From Sphingomonas sanguinis (GTDB lineage: Bacteria > Pseudomonadota > Alphaproteobacteria > Sphingomonadales > Sphingomonadaceae): a stretch of DNA of 64,000 nucleotides. Position 1 is the first letter of the stretch. The number at the start of each line of letters is the position of its first letter. This document shows positions 35,087-45,528 of this stretch, piece by piece. Both the position numbers and the translations under genes were made by a program. The notes under the pieces were generated by a model that was not told the DNA's origin, ran no database searches, and was given only the letters and a program-made list of their open reading frames with translations. The stretch lies in contig NZ_LDTE01000077.1 of assembly GCF_001476905.1 (NCBI RefSeq), forward strand, positions 1 to 64,000. Direction: 5' to 3'.

Positions 35087-36874
35087 TCACTTCCGCCCGA
35101 ACAGCTTCTCGATATCGCCATGCTGCAACTTCACCCAGGTCGGGCGGCCATGATTGCACTGGCCGGAGTGCGGCGTGACCTCCATTTCGCGGAGAAGCGC
35201 GTTCATCTCGGCGACCGACAGGATGCGGCCAGCCCGAACCGAGCCGTGGCACGCCATGGTCGCCGCAACATGATCCAAGCGTTCTCGCAACGACAGCGCC
35301 TGGTCGAACGCCGCGAGTTCATCGGCCAGGTCGCTGACCAGTCCCTTGGGATCGCTCTGTCCCAGCAGCGCGGGCGTGGAGCGGACCAGCATTGCGGTCG
35401 GGCCGAAGCGTTCAAGGTCCAGGCCGAACTCGGCCAGTTCCTCGGCACGCGCCTCCAGCCGATCGCAGGCGGCTTCGTCCAGCTCGACCACTTCGGGGAT
35501 GAGCATCGCCTGCGACGCGACCCGCCCGCCGGTCAGCGCGGCGCGCATCCGCTCCAGCACCAGCCGTTCGTGCGCGGCGTGCTGGTCGACCAGGACCAGC
35601 CCGTCCTCGGCCTCCGCGACGATATAGGTCTTAGCGACTTGGCCGCGCGCGACCCCCATCGGATATTGCCGCACTTCCGGCGGCGGCGCGAAGGCGGTCT
35701 CGGCGCGGGCCAGTGGCGGGGGCGCGGAAAAGCCAGGTCGCGGCGCGAACAACGATTGGCGCTCCATCACCCGCGCCTCCGGGGCGGCATGGCTCCAGTC
35801 ATCCGCCACGGGGGCCGTGGCCGCGGGTGCAACGACGCTCTCGCTCTGCCACATTGCCAGCGCCGAGTCGGGCGCGCGCTGGACGCTACGGTGCCCGGCT
35901 TCGTCCAGCGCGCGACGCAGACCGGACACGATCATGCCCCGGATCAGCGCGGGGTCGCGGAAGCGGACTTCGGTCTTGGCCGGGTGGACGTTCACATCGA
36001 CTTCAGACGGCGGCATGTCGAGGAACAGCGCGACGACCGCATGGCGATCGCGTGGCAGCATCTCGGCATAAGCCCCTCGAATCGCGCCCATCAGCAGGCG
36101 GTCACGGACCGGTCGGCCGTTGACGAACAGATATTGATGGTCGGCGATTCCCCGGTTGAAGGTCGGCAACCCAGCGACCCCGCCCAGCGAAATCGTGTCG
36201 CGCACCCAGTCGATGGCGACAGAGTTTTCCGCCAGCGCCCGGTCGGTCAGTCCCGCGACTCGCCCCGGCCGTTCCTCCCCGCCCGGCACGGTCAGGACAC
36301 GACGACCGTCATGCTCCAGTGTGAAGGCGATATCGGGCCGCGCCATCGCCAGTCGGCGGATCGTATCGAGACACGCGGCATATTCCGAGCGGGGCGACCG
36401 GAGGAACTTGCGCCGGGCGGGGACCCGCGCGAACAGGTCCTCGACCACGATCCGGGTCCCCGGCGGCACGGCGGCGGGGCCGTCGCGCAGCACCTCGCCA
36501 TTGTCGACCACCCGGCTCCAGCCGTCGCGCCCCGCCGGGCGGCTCTCGATCGTGACCCGCGCGACGCTGGCGATGGACGGCAAGGCTTCCCCCCGAAATC
36601 CGAGGGTTGCGACCGATTCGATCGCTTCGTCCGGCAGCTTGGACGTACAATGCCGCTCCAGCGCCAGCGCCATGTCCTCGGCCGACATGCCGCATCCGTC
36701 GTCGGCCACCTCGATCCGGCCGATGCCGCCTTGCCCGATCGCCACCGCGATCCGGGTGGCGCCCGCATCGATGGAATTTTCGACCAATTCCTTCAACGCA
36801 CTGGCGGGCCTTTCCACCACTTCACCGGCCGCGATACGATTGACGAGATGGGGAGGCAGACGCCGTATTGACAT
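35087..36874 (-). CDS. mutL: DNA mismatch repair protein MutL
   Basis: Links MutS mismatch recognition to strand incision. 595 residues. The N-terminal GHKL ATPase has IAAGEVVERPASALKELVENSIDAG, DDGCGM and TLGFRGEALPSIASV, and GTRIVVEDLFARVPARRKFL, covering motifs I-III. The C-terminal dimerisation domain has LVLVDQHAAHERLVLERMR, which includes the DQHAxHERxxYE-type motif of MutL proteins with endonuclease activity, here with Leu-Val-Leu-Glu, and CNHGRPTW near the end. Presence of both CxH-type and DQHA motifs suggests a latent endonuclease, as expected in organisms without MutH. Divergent from mreB. Confidence 0.96.
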   Translation of the reverse strand: MSIRRLPPHLVNRIAAGEVVERPASALKELVENSIDAGATRIAVAIGQGGIGRIEVADDGCGMSAEDMALALERHCTSKLPDEAIESVATLGFRGEALPSIASVARVTIESRPAGRDGWSRVVDNGEVLRDGPAAVPPGTRIVVEDLFARVPARRKFLRSPRSEYAACLDTIRRLAMARPDIAFTLEHDGRRVLTVPGGEERPGRVAGLTDRALAENSVAIDWVRDTISLGGVAGLPTFNRGIADHQYLFVNGRPVRDRLLMGAIRGAYAEMLPRDRHAVVALFLDMPPSEVDVNVHPAKTEVRFRDPALIRGMIVSGLRRALDEAGHRSVQRAPDSALAMWQSESVVAPAATAPVADDWSHAAPEARVMERQSLFAPRPGFSAPPPLARAETAFAPPPEVRQYPMGVARGQVAKTYIVAEAEDGLVLVDQHAAHERLVLERMRAALTGGRVASQAMLIPEVVELDEAACDRLEARAEELAEFGLDLERFGPTAMLVRSTPALLGQSDPKGLVSDLADELAAFDQALSLRERLDHVAATMACHGSVRAGRILSVAEMNALLREMEVTPHSGQCNHGRPTWVKLQHGDIEKLFGRK

Positions 36875-36888
36875 GCGGCAAACCCTAG

Positions 36889-38049
<1,161 letters not shown>

Positions 38050-38073
38050 CCTCCAGCATAAGGGGACCGGCGC

Positions 38074-38943
38074 ATGGCGCCCGCCCGCGACCGTCGCACC
38101 GGTTTCTCGCGACGGCGGCAATATGGAGCTTTCCTGGCCTATGTGCTCGCGGTGGCGGGTGCGGTGGTGGGCGCGGTGCTGCTTGTCGCATCGACCTTCA
38201 ACCCGCCCGCCTTCGGCGCCCTGCGCATGACCCTGGGCAGCGTGACCGCGCCGATCTCCGGCGCGTTCGTCGCGATCGGCGATGCGGTCAGCGGCGTGCC
38301 GGACACGATCGGCCACTATTTCTTCGTCCATTCCGAAAACGAGCGGCTGCGCGCCGAACTCGTGCAGTCGCGCAAGCTGCTGCTGACCGCGCGCACCATT
38401 TCCTATGACAATGTCCGCTTGCGCCGCCTGCTCGCCGTGCGCGACCGCACGCCCGATACGGTGGCGACCGCGCGGCTGGTCAGCTCGACCGGATCGAGCG
38501 GCCGTCGCTTCGCGCTGCTCAACGCGGGCCGCTGGCAGGGGGTGAGCACCGGCATGGCGGTGCGGGGACCCGAAGGGCTGATCGGGCGCGTGACCGAGGC
38601 GGGGCCTGCCGCCGCCCGTGTCCTGCTGCTGACCGATCCCGAAAGCATCGTGCCCGTTCGCCGGACGCGCGACGGCCTGCCCGCCATCGCGGTCGGGCGC
38701 GGTGACGGCACGCTGGAGGTCCGGTCGGTCACTACCAATGTGCGGCTGGCCAAGGGCGACCTGTTCGTCACCTCGGGCACGGGCGGGCTCTATGCCCCCA
38801 ATATTCCCGTCGCGCGCATCCAGAGCGACGGCGGGGACGTGGCCACCGCGCGGCCATTCATCCACCCCGACACGCTGGATTTCGCGATCGTTCAGCGTGC
38901 CTTCATGCCGATGCCGCCACCTGCGCCGGCACCCCGGCCGTGA
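38074..38943 (+). CDS. mreC: Rod shape-determining protein MreC
   Basis: Periplasmic scaffold anchored in the inner membrane, 289 residues. One N-terminal membrane helix (YGAFLAYVLAVAGAVVGAVLLV), a coiled coil (NERLRAELVQSRKLLLTARTISYDNVRLRRLL) and the beta-rich core with STGSSGRRFALLNAGRWQGVSTGMAV. Pro/Ala-rich C terminus. Its stop overlaps the mreD start by four bases. Joins MreB outside filaments to PBP2 and RodA. Confidence 0.94.
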   Translation: MAPARDRRTGFSRRRQYGAFLAYVLAVAGAVVGAVLLVASTFNPPAFGALRMTLGSVTAPISGAFVAIGDAVSGVPDTIGHYFFVHSENERLRAELVQSRKLLLTARTISYDNVRLRRLLAVRDRTPDTVATARLVSSTGSSGRRFALLNAGRWQGVSTGMAVRGPEGLIGRVTEAGPAAARVLLLTDPESIVPVRRTRDGLPAIAVGRGDGTLEVRSVTTNVRLAKGDLFVTSGTGGLYAPNIPVARIQSDGGDVATARPFIHPDTLDFAIVQRAFMPMPPPAPAPRP

Positions 38944-39464
38944 CCCTCGACACCAGCAACCCCTTCGACCCCGGACTGCCCCCCGCACGCGCCCGCGCGC
39001 TGCCTTGGCTGACCGTGATGGCCGGATCGCTCTGCGCCATCGTGCCGGTGGTAGCGATCGTGCCGTTGCAGCCGCCGATGGGGCTGCTGATGCTGCTCGC
39101 CTGGCGGCTGGTGGCGCGCTTTGCGCTCCGGCTCTGGGCGGCGGCGCCGCTGGGGCTGTTCGACGATCTGTTGTCGGGCCAGCCGCTGGGCTCGGCGATG
39201 CTGCTCTGGTCGCTGACCTCGCTCGCCATCGACCTGTTCGAGCATCGGCTGGTGTTCCGCGACTTCTGGCAGGACTGGCTGATCGCCAGCGGGGCCATCG
39301 CCTTCTGCCTGATCGCCGGGCGCTTCCTGGCGGTGCCGGTGGGGGCGCAGGTCGACGTGCCGCTGGTCGTCCAGATCGCCATCACCATCCTGCTGTTCCC
39401 CTTGGCGACGCGGCTGGTCGCCTGGATCGATCGCAAACGCGGCCGGAATGAGGTAGGGGCGTAA
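38940..39464 (+). CDS. mreD: Rod shape-determining protein MreD
   Basis: Integral membrane protein of 174 residues with about five helices (LPWLTVMAGSLCAIVPVVAIVPL first). Sequence is poorly conserved in the family; the call rests on length, hydrophobic pattern, segment LFDDLLSGQPLGSAMLLWSLTSLAIDL, and position between mreC and the PBP2 gene. Starts within the last four bases of mreC; mrdA follows after two bases. Confidence 0.9.
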   Translation: MTLDTSNPFDPGLPPARARALPWLTVMAGSLCAIVPVVAIVPLQPPMGLLMLLAWRLVARFALRLWAAAPLGLFDDLLSGQPLGSAMLLWSLTSLAIDLFEHRLVFRDFWQDWLIASGAIAFCLIAGRFLAVPVGAQVDVPLVVQIAITILLFPLATRLVAWIDRKRGRNEVGA

Positions 39465-39466
39465 GC

Positions 39467-41545
39467 ATGGATCGCCCGGGGCGGATCATGACGGAGGCCG
39501 CGCAGGCCTATAGCTTTTCCAGGCGTGCCTTCGTGCTGGGCACGGCACAGGCAGGCGTCGGCCTGTTGCTGGCCGGGCGTATGGCGTGGCTGTCGATCGC
39601 GCAGAACGAGAAGTACAATCTTCTCTCGGAAAGCAACCGGGTCAACACGACGATGATCCCGCCGCGCCGCGGCTGGCTGATCGACCGGCACGGCATTCCG
39701 ATCGCCAACAATCGCACCGACTTCCGTGTCGACATCATCCCCGACCGGCTGGCTGACGAGGACAAGGACCGCGTCCTGAACCTGCTGCGCCAGATCCTGA
39801 AGCTGGATGACGAGGCGATGGAGCGTATCCGCCTCGACCTCGACCGCGCCGCCGGATTCCAGCCGGTGCAGGTCGCCGAGCGGCTGGACTGGGAACGCTT
39901 CGCCGCGGTCAGCGTCCGCCTGCCCGAGCTGCCCGGCGTCCAGCCGACGCGTGGTTTCGCCCGCTTCTACCCCGCCGGACCTGCGGTTGCGCATCTGACC
40001 GGCTATGTCGGCACGCCGACCGCCGAACAGTTCAAGGCGACCCACGACCAGTTGCTCGTCACCCCCGGCTTCAAGCTGGGCAAGGACGGGCTGGAAAAGA
40101 TGCTGGAGCCGTATTTGCGCGGCAAGCCCGGTGCCAAGCGGGTCGAAGTGACCGCGCGCGGCAAGGTGGTCGCCGAACTCGCCACCCGCCCCGACGTGCC
40201 GGGCAAGAATATCCGCCTGACCATCGATGCGGGGCTGCAGGAATATGCCGCCCGCCGCCTGGGCACCAATTCGGGATCGGCGGTGGTGCTCGACTGCCGC
40301 ACCGGCGAGACGCTGGCGATGGTGTCGATGCCCGCTTATGACCCCAACAGCTTTTCGGACGGGATCAGCCATCTGGAATGGTCGATGCTGTCGGAAAACG
40401 ACCATGTTCCCTTGATGAACAAGGTCACCCAGGGGCTCTATCCACCGGGCTCAACGGTCAAGCCGATGAACGGCCTCGCGCTGCTGGAAGCGGGGGTGGG
40501 CGAGAACGACCGTGTGCTGTGCACCGGCGCGATGCGGGTCGGCACCGGCATCTTCCACTGCCACAAAAGGGGCGGTCACGGCGCGCTGAACCTGAAGGGC
40601 GCGATCGAGCAGAGCTGCGACATCTATTTCTACGAGATGATCCGGCGCATGGGCTATGACCGGATCGCGCCGGTCGCGCGCATGGTCGGACTGGGCCAGA
40701 AATTCGACCTGCCGCTCAGCACGCAGCGTTACGGCACCGTGCCCGATCCGGCGTGGAAGCTGAAGAAATACAAGACGAAATGGACCGTCGCCGACGGCCT
40801 GAACGCCTCGATCGGCCAGGGCTATGTGCTGGCCAATCCGTTGCAGCTGGCGGTCATGGCGGCCCGCCTAGCGTCCGGGCGGCATCTGGAGCCGAGCCTG
40901 TTGTCGCATCAGGTGCATCTCGACGCCCCCGCCCTGCCCGTCGCCTCCGAACATCTGGCGATCGTGCGCGACGCGATGTTCGGCGTGGTCAACCAGGGCG
41001 GCACGGGCGGCGCGGCGCGGATGCTGGTCCCCGGCGTCAGCCTGGCGGCCAAGACCGGCACCGCGCAGGTGCGCCGGATTTCCATGGCGGAACGACGCAG
41101 CACCGGCGTGCTCAAGAACGGGCAGCTGCCCTTCAAGCTGCGCGATCACGCGCTGTTCGTCGGCTTCGCGCCCGCCGACAATCCGCGTTATGCGATTTCC
41201 GTCGTCCTCGAACATAACGGCCATACCGTGCGCAACCTCGACGCGCCGTTGATTGGGCGCGACATCATGACCTATCTGTTCGACCGCGACCGCGCGCTGG
41301 CCTCGCTGGCGCAGGACGAGCCGACCTGGGGCGGCGACATCGCGACGCGGATGAAGGCCGACGAAGCCGCCTACCGCGCGGCGCACTCGCCCAAGCCCGC
41401 CTCCGCCGCGACCAAAACCGATGCGGGCGCCGCGACCGATGCCCCCGCCGTATCGGCCGCCACCAACATGTCGGACGCGCAGGCCGAAGCCATGGCCACG
41501 CGCGAGGCCGATCCCAGCGACGAGCCGAGCGACCCCAATCGATGA
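39467..41545 (+). CDS. mrdA: Penicillin-binding protein 2 (peptidoglycan transpeptidase)
   Basis: Monofunctional class B transpeptidase of the elongation machine. 692 residues: short cytoplasmic tail, one membrane helix (about 24-43), dimerisation domain, and transpeptidase. Active Ser in YPPGSTVKPMNGLALLEAG (SxxK, about residue 333), SxN motif in IEQSCDIYFYE, and KTG in LAAKTGTAQVRR. The last 60 residues are an Ala/Thr/Asp-rich tail (KPASAATKTDAGAATDAPAV), longer than in E. coli. The start at 39467 has AGGTAGGGG upstream; 39488 is an alternative. Overlaps rodA by four bases. Confidence 0.95.
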   Translation: MDRPGRIMTEAAQAYSFSRRAFVLGTAQAGVGLLLAGRMAWLSIAQNEKYNLLSESNRVNTTMIPPRRGWLIDRHGIPIANNRTDFRVDIIPDRLADEDKDRVLNLLRQILKLDDEAMERIRLDLDRAAGFQPVQVAERLDWERFAAVSVRLPELPGVQPTRGFARFYPAGPAVAHLTGYVGTPTAEQFKATHDQLLVTPGFKLGKDGLEKMLEPYLRGKPGAKRVEVTARGKVVAELATRPDVPGKNIRLTIDAGLQEYAARRLGTNSGSAVVLDCRTGETLAMVSMPAYDPNSFSDGISHLEWSMLSENDHVPLMNKVTQGLYPPGSTVKPMNGLALLEAGVGENDRVLCTGAMRVGTGIFHCHKRGGHGALNLKGAIEQSCDIYFYEMIRRMGYDRIAPVARMVGLGQKFDLPLSTQRYGTVPDPAWKLKKYKTKWTVADGLNASIGQGYVLANPLQLAVMAARLASGRHLEPSLLSHQVHLDAPALPVASEHLAIVRDAMFGVVNQGGTGGAARMLVPGVSLAAKTGTAQVRRISMAERRSTGVLKNGQLPFKLRDHALFVGFAPADNPRYAISVVLEHNGHTVRNLDAPLIGRDIMTYLFDRDRALASLAQDEPTWGGDIATRMKADEAAYRAAHSPKPASAATKTDAGAATDAPAVSAATNMSDAQAEAMATREADPSDEPSDPNR

Positions 41546-42654
41546 GCGGCCCCCGCATCATTCCCGAACCCATTGCCCGGCTTCCTTGGCGCGTGATCCT
41601 GCTGGTGACCGCGATCGGCTGCTTCGGGCTGGTCGTCCTCTATTCCGCCGCCGGTGGCTCGCTGACCCCCTGGGCCAAGCCGCAGGGGGTGCGCTTCTTC
41701 GTGCTGCTCGCCGGATCGCTGGTCCTGTCGCGCCTGCCGCTCGACCTGTGGCGACGCATCGCCATGCCGGGGTATCTGATCCTGGTCGTCCTGCTGGTGC
41801 TGGTCGAACTGCTCGGAGCGGTGCGCGGGGGGAGCCAACGCTGGCTGGACGTCGGTTTCATCCGCCTGCAACCCTCCGAGCTGATGAAGCTGTTCATCGT
41901 GCTGGGCGCGGCGCGATTCTACGAATTGATGCCGCCGGGCGAGACGCGGCGCTTTTCCGGCATATGGCCGGTCGCCGCGATGATCGCGGTGCCCGCCGCA
42001 CTCGTGATGAAGCAGCCCGATCTCGGCACCGCGCTGATGATCTGTGCGGGCGGCGCGACCGTCATGTTCCTGGCGGGTGTGCCCCTTCGCCTGTTTATCG
42101 GCGGCGCGATGGCGCTGGCGGTCGCGGCCCCGTTGGCGGTCAATTTCGTCCTGCACGATTACCAGCGCAACCGCGTGCTGATCTTCCTCGATCCCGAGAG
42201 CGATCCGCTGGGCACCGGCTACCATATCAGCCAGTCGAAGATCGCGATCGGATCGGGCGGCATCTGGGGCAAGGGCTTCCTCAACGGCACGCAGAGCCAT
42301 CTGGACTATCTGCCGGAAGGCCACACCGATTTCGTCTTTGCGACCATGGCCGAGGAATGGGGGCTGGTCGGCGGGTGCTTCCTGATCCTGGCCTTCCTGC
42401 TCGTGATCCGCTGGGGCCTCAACGTGGCGCAGGCCGCGCCGACGCGCTTTGCCCGGCTGACCGCAGCGGGGCTGTCGACGACGATCTTCATCTACGTGAT
42501 GGTCAACCTGATGATGGTGATGGGCCTCGCCCCGGTGGTCGGCATTCCCCTGCCGCTGGTCAGCTATGGCGGGTCGTCGCAGATGACGGTGCTGCTGTGC
42601 CTGGGCATATTGATGGCGATCGACCGGGAAAATCGCCGCTCCACCCGCTGGTGA
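41542..42654 (+). CDS. rodA: Peptidoglycan glycosyltransferase RodA
   Basis: SEDS-family polymerase that works with PBP2 in side-wall synthesis. 370 residues, about ten membrane helices. Signatures: LVVLYSAAGGS early, RWLDVGFIRLQPSELMKLFIVL, QPDLGTALMICAGG, and HTDFVFATMAEEWGLVGG with GIPLPLVSYGGSSQM near the end. Starts in the last four bases of mrdA. Last gene of the mre operon; a tRNA-Lys gene follows after 114 bp. Confidence 0.95.
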   Translation: MSGPRIIPEPIARLPWRVILLVTAIGCFGLVVLYSAAGGSLTPWAKPQGVRFFVLLAGSLVLSRLPLDLWRRIAMPGYLILVVLLVLVELLGAVRGGSQRWLDVGFIRLQPSELMKLFIVLGAARFYELMPPGETRRFSGIWPVAAMIAVPAALVMKQPDLGTALMICAGGATVMFLAGVPLRLFIGGAMALAVAAPLAVNFVLHDYQRNRVLIFLDPESDPLGTGYHISQSKIAIGSGGIWGKGFLNGTQSHLDYLPEGHTDFVFATMAEEWGLVGGCFLILAFLLVIRWGLNVAQAAPTRFARLTAAGLSTTIFIYVMVNLMMVMGLAPVVGIPLPLVSYGGSSQMTVLLCLGILMAIDRENRRSTRW

Positions 42655-42685
42655 GGAAAAATCGTCACGCCCGCGCAAAAAGCAT

Positions 42686-42713
42686 TTGCAAAGCCGAAAC
42701 AGCCTGCTAAAGG
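42686..42713 (+). promoter_or_regulatory. Promoter of the first tRNA-Lys gene
   Basis: TTGCAA at 42686-42691 and TAAAGG at 42708-42713 with a 16-base spacer, about 55 bases before the tRNA. Confidence 0.5.
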
Positions 42714-42768
42714 CGCGCCTCCCGATCGCAAGGCGGGCCGCTGGATGGCCTGACAAGCGTGACGATAT

Positions 42769-42832
<64 letters not shown>

Positions 42833-42844
<12 letters not shown>

Positions 42845-42894
42845 GTTTCTCCAACGGCCCTGCAGCGATGCGGGGCCGTTGTGCATTCGGGCCT
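42833..42894 (+). repeat. Direct repeat, left copy (tRNA-Lys 3' end and hairpin)
   Basis: 62 bases, including the last 12 of tRNA-Lys and a 12-bp hairpin (AACGGCCCTGCA with TGCGGGGCCGTT, one wobble). About 59 positions match the right copy at 48901-48961. The pair brackets a 6-kb block and looks like an attachment-site duplication or two copies of a dispersed hairpin element. Confidence 0.75.
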
Positions 42895-42989
42895 CTCCGA
42901 TCCGCCCGTGACCGTGCGCGGTTCGCGCTTTGCCTCATATCTGTCATGTCTGCGTGGCAGGGCCGGAGGCCTCAAACCATGGACCCGTC

Positions 42990-43670
42990 ATGCGCCTGCT
43001 GATCGTCGAGGACGATCCCGTTATCGCCGATCAGATCACCCGCGGCTTGGGCTCGGCCGACCGGCAGTTGCACCTGGCACGGACCGGGGCCGAGGCGCTG
43101 CTCGCGCTGCAACAGGAACATTGGGATGCCATTGTGCTGGACCGGATGCTCCCCGACCTGAACGGCCTGTCGGTCATCGACCAGATAAGGCGTGATGGTC
43201 ATGCGACGCCGATCCTGATGCTGAGCGCGCTGGGATCGGTGAAGGACCGTATCGAGGGGCTGGCGATCGGTGCAGACGATTATCTCGCCAAGCCTTTCGA
43301 CATGGATGAACTCGCCGCCCGGATCGCCGCGATCAGCCGGCGCGGCACGGTGACGAGCGACAATCCCCGGCTCGAGGTCGGCGGCCTGCAACTCGATCCC
43401 AGCGGGCACCAGGCCCGGTTTCGCGACCGGGCCGTTGCGCTCAACCGGCGGCAATATTCGCTGCTCGCGCACCTGATGCGGCATGCCGACCGGCTCGTCA
43501 CCCGCTCGATGCTGCTGGAGGGGGTATGGGGCTATGCCTTCGCCCCCACCGCCAATATCGTGGAAAGCAATCTCAGCCGGTTGCGCACGGCGTTGATGGG
43601 CATCGACTGCGACCCGATCGAGACGCAACGCGGCGCGGGCTATATCCTGCGGTCCGATCGATGCGTCTGA
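42990..43670 (+). CDS. Two-component response regulator, OmpR/PhoB family
   Basis: 226 residues. Receiver domain: LLIVEDDPVIADQI (acidic pair), phosphoacceptor Asp in AIVLDRMLPDLNG (about residue 51), Lys in DDYLAKPFDMDEL (about 101). The C-terminal winged helix (about 125-224) has LLAHLMRHADRLVTRSMLLEGVWGYAFAPTANIVESNLSRLRTAL and ends GAGYILR, as in QseB/PhoP-like regulators. Overlaps the sensor kinase gene by ten bases, so the two form one unit. The target is probably the linked phosphatase/receptor genes; a direct-repeat site with 11-base period precedes them. Confidence 0.93.
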   Translation: MRLLIVEDDPVIADQITRGLGSADRQLHLARTGAEALLALQQEHWDAIVLDRMLPDLNGLSVIDQIRRDGHATPILMLSALGSVKDRIEGLAIGADDYLAKPFDMDELAARIAAISRRGTVTSDNPRLEVGGLQLDPSGHQARFRDRAVALNRRQYSLLAHLMRHADRLVTRSMLLEGVWGYAFAPTANIVESNLSRLRTALMGIDCDPIETQRGAGYILRSDRCV

Positions 43671-45022
43671 CGATACGGCGCGGCCTGGGTCGGCTGCCCA
43701 TCCAGGTCGGGCTGACCTTTACCGTGATGATGGCATTGGTCGGGGTGATCGGGTTCAGCGTGGCCGACACCTGGATCGCGCGCCGGGTTGACGCATCGCT
43801 GCACGCCCATGCGGCGAAATATCTGGGGCTGGGCCATGGCCAACCAGTGACCGATGCCATCGTCGCCGCGAAGATCGCCGACTGGCAGCAGCGCAAGGTG
43901 CTGAGCCAGCGGACCTATGTCCTGTTCGGCGCGGACGGCAGGCGGATCGCCGGGCGGCTGGACATCGCCCCGCCGCCGCTCGGTTATTCCAACGTCCGCT
44001 TCCACGCGGGCGGGCGGGCGACGCAGAAGGGGCGCGCGCTGGCGACGCGCCTGCCCAGCGGCAGCCTGCTCGTGATCGTCCAGCATAGCGAGGCGGGCGA
44101 ATCGCTTCACGAACTCCTGCCCTGGGTCGTGGTCGCGCTGTCGCTGACGGCGGCGGTGACGGGGGTCGCGGTGACCCTGGTGTTCGCGCGGTTGATCGCG
44201 GTCCGGCTCGCCGCGACGCAGGAAACGGCGGACGCGATCGCGGGTGGCGACCTCAGCCGCCGCGTGCCGACGCAAGGGCTGGACGGCGTGTTCGCGGGAC
44301 AGGCCGACAGCCTGAACCGGATGCTCGACCGCATGGACGATCTGGTCCGCACCCAGCGACTGTTCGCCAGCAATCTGGCGCATGACCTGCGCACCCCCCT
44401 CACCCGGCTGCGTGGCATCCTGCGCGGTGGGACGGACGATCCGACCGTGCTGGAGCGGGCGGAGCGCGAATGCGTCGCGATCATCCGCATCTTCGACGCG
44501 CTTCTAAGGCTGGCGGAGATCGAGGGCGGACGGCATCCGGTGGCACTCGCCCCACTCGATCTCGGCGCGCTGATCGAGGATGTCGCGGAGACGATGGAGC
44601 CGGTGCTGGCCGATCATGGCGGCACCCTGACGCTCGACGCCGGGGCGCGACCGATGGTGGCGGGCGATGCCGATCTGCTGGGGCAGATGCTGGTCAACCT
44701 GCTCGACAATGTGGTGACGCATACCCCGCCCGGCACCGCCGCGCGCCTGGCGCTGGCGTCGGACCGGGGGTTTGCGCGCATCACCGTGTCGGACAACGGC
44801 CCCGGCCTGGCCGAGCCCGACCGCGCCCGCGTGGTCCAGGCGTTCGAGCGCGCGGCACAGGCGGAAACGCGGGGCAGCGGCCTGGGGCTGGCGATCGTCC
44901 AGGCGATCGTCCGCTTCCATGGCGGCACGCTGGGGCTGGACGACGCCCGGCCGGGCCTTGCCGTCCAGATCGCGCTGCCGCTTAGGCCGCCCGGCGCCTG
45001 CGACGATTCCGCCGCCGGTTGA
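43661..45022 (+). CDS. Two-component sensor histidine kinase
   Basis: 453 residues. Membrane helix near the N terminus (about 18-38), a periplasmic sensor of about 100 residues, a second helix (LLPWVVVALSLTAAVTGVAVTLVFA), HAMP linker, and HisKA with FASNLAHDLRTPLTRLRG carrying the phosphorylated His. The ATPase has LLDNVVTHTPPGT (N box), VSDNGPGL (G1) and GSGLGLAIVQAIV (G2). Sensor domain is unlike any I can name, so the signal is unknown. Its 3' end overlaps the converging PepSY-type gene by 41 bases. Confidence 0.93.
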   Translation: MRLTIRRGLGRLPIQVGLTFTVMMALVGVIGFSVADTWIARRVDASLHAHAAKYLGLGHGQPVTDAIVAAKIADWQQRKVLSQRTYVLFGADGRRIAGRLDIAPPPLGYSNVRFHAGGRATQKGRALATRLPSGSLLVIVQHSEAGESLHELLPWVVVALSLTAAVTGVAVTLVFARLIAVRLAATQETADAIAGGDLSRRVPTQGLDGVFAGQADSLNRMLDRMDDLVRTQRLFASNLAHDLRTPLTRLRGILRGGTDDPTVLERAERECVAIIRIFDALLRLAEIEGGRHPVALAPLDLGALIEDVAETMEPVLADHGGTLTLDAGARPMVAGDADLLGQMLVNLLDNVVTHTPPGTAARLALASDRGFARITVSDNGPGLAEPDRARVVQAFERAAQAETRGSGLGLAIVQAIVRFHGGTLGLDDARPGLAVQIALPLRPPGACDDSAAG

Positions 45023-45329
45023 GCCACATCGTCAGATACATCCAGAAGCCCGAGCCCGCAAAGAACAGCAACGCGACACCGCCGCCGATGTTCAGCGCGA
45101 TGCCGACCGGCCCCAGTGTCTCGCCCGAATGGATATGCTTGAACCAGCGATTCCAGCTTTTCATCCTGCTGGTCGGCGCAGGTTTGGCCGCCATAGCCAC
45201 GCTCGGCGCCGGGCTGTCGAGCAGGTCGGTCGCCTGCGTCGCCAGTCCGGTCGCGGCGAGCAGCAACAGGAGGAGCGCGAACCAAGGGGCGAGCATATGG
45301 TGCCAACGGCGCATCGGACGAATATCCAT
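44982..45329 (-). CDS. PepSY-associated transmembrane protein (small)
   Basis: 115 residues. Two membrane helices: WFALLLLLLAATGLATQA near the N terminus and NIGGGVALLFFAGSGFWMYLTMWL near the C terminus, joined by a stretch with WNRWFKHIHSGETLGPVG; this His-rich loop-helix pattern is that of PepSY-associated TM proteins linked to iron uptake receptors. The C terminus is NRRRNRRRRR, strongly basic and cytoplasmic. The start may also be ATG 45314. It lies on the opposite strand between the sensor kinase and the phosphatase. Role unknown; a partner to the receptor or to the sensor kinase is inferred. Confidence 0.7.
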   Translation of the reverse strand: MDIRPMRRWHHMLAPWFALLLLLLAATGLATQATDLLDSPAPSVAMAAKPAPTSRMKSWNRWFKHIHSGETLGPVGIALNIGGGVALLFFAGSGFWMYLTMWLNRRRNRRRRRAA

Positions 45330-45436
45330 GATCGGTGAAGCGTGGGCCGCCCTGACACCCGCAATGTGACAGTGCGGCGATGATTGCATTCTAAGTTTGC
45401 AATGTTGGCCAGCTTTGGCGGCGAACGCGATCCATT

Positions 45437-45455
45437 GTCACGGATCGGTCACGGA
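45437..45455 (+). promoter_or_regulatory. Direct repeat upstream of the acid phosphatase gene, OmpR-type site
   Basis: GTCACGGA at 45437-45444 and again at 45448-45455, one helical turn apart (11 bases), about 75 bases before the phosphatase ATG. The spacing is as expected for OmpR/PhoB-family regulators, and the cognate regulator is encoded 2 kb upstream. Confidence 0.45.
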
Positions 45456-45528
45456 CCAGACCTAGCGCGCCGCTCGACACGGTCGTGCCCCGACGGGAAG
45501 GGGCCGCCGACCAGTGGGGGGAACCAAG

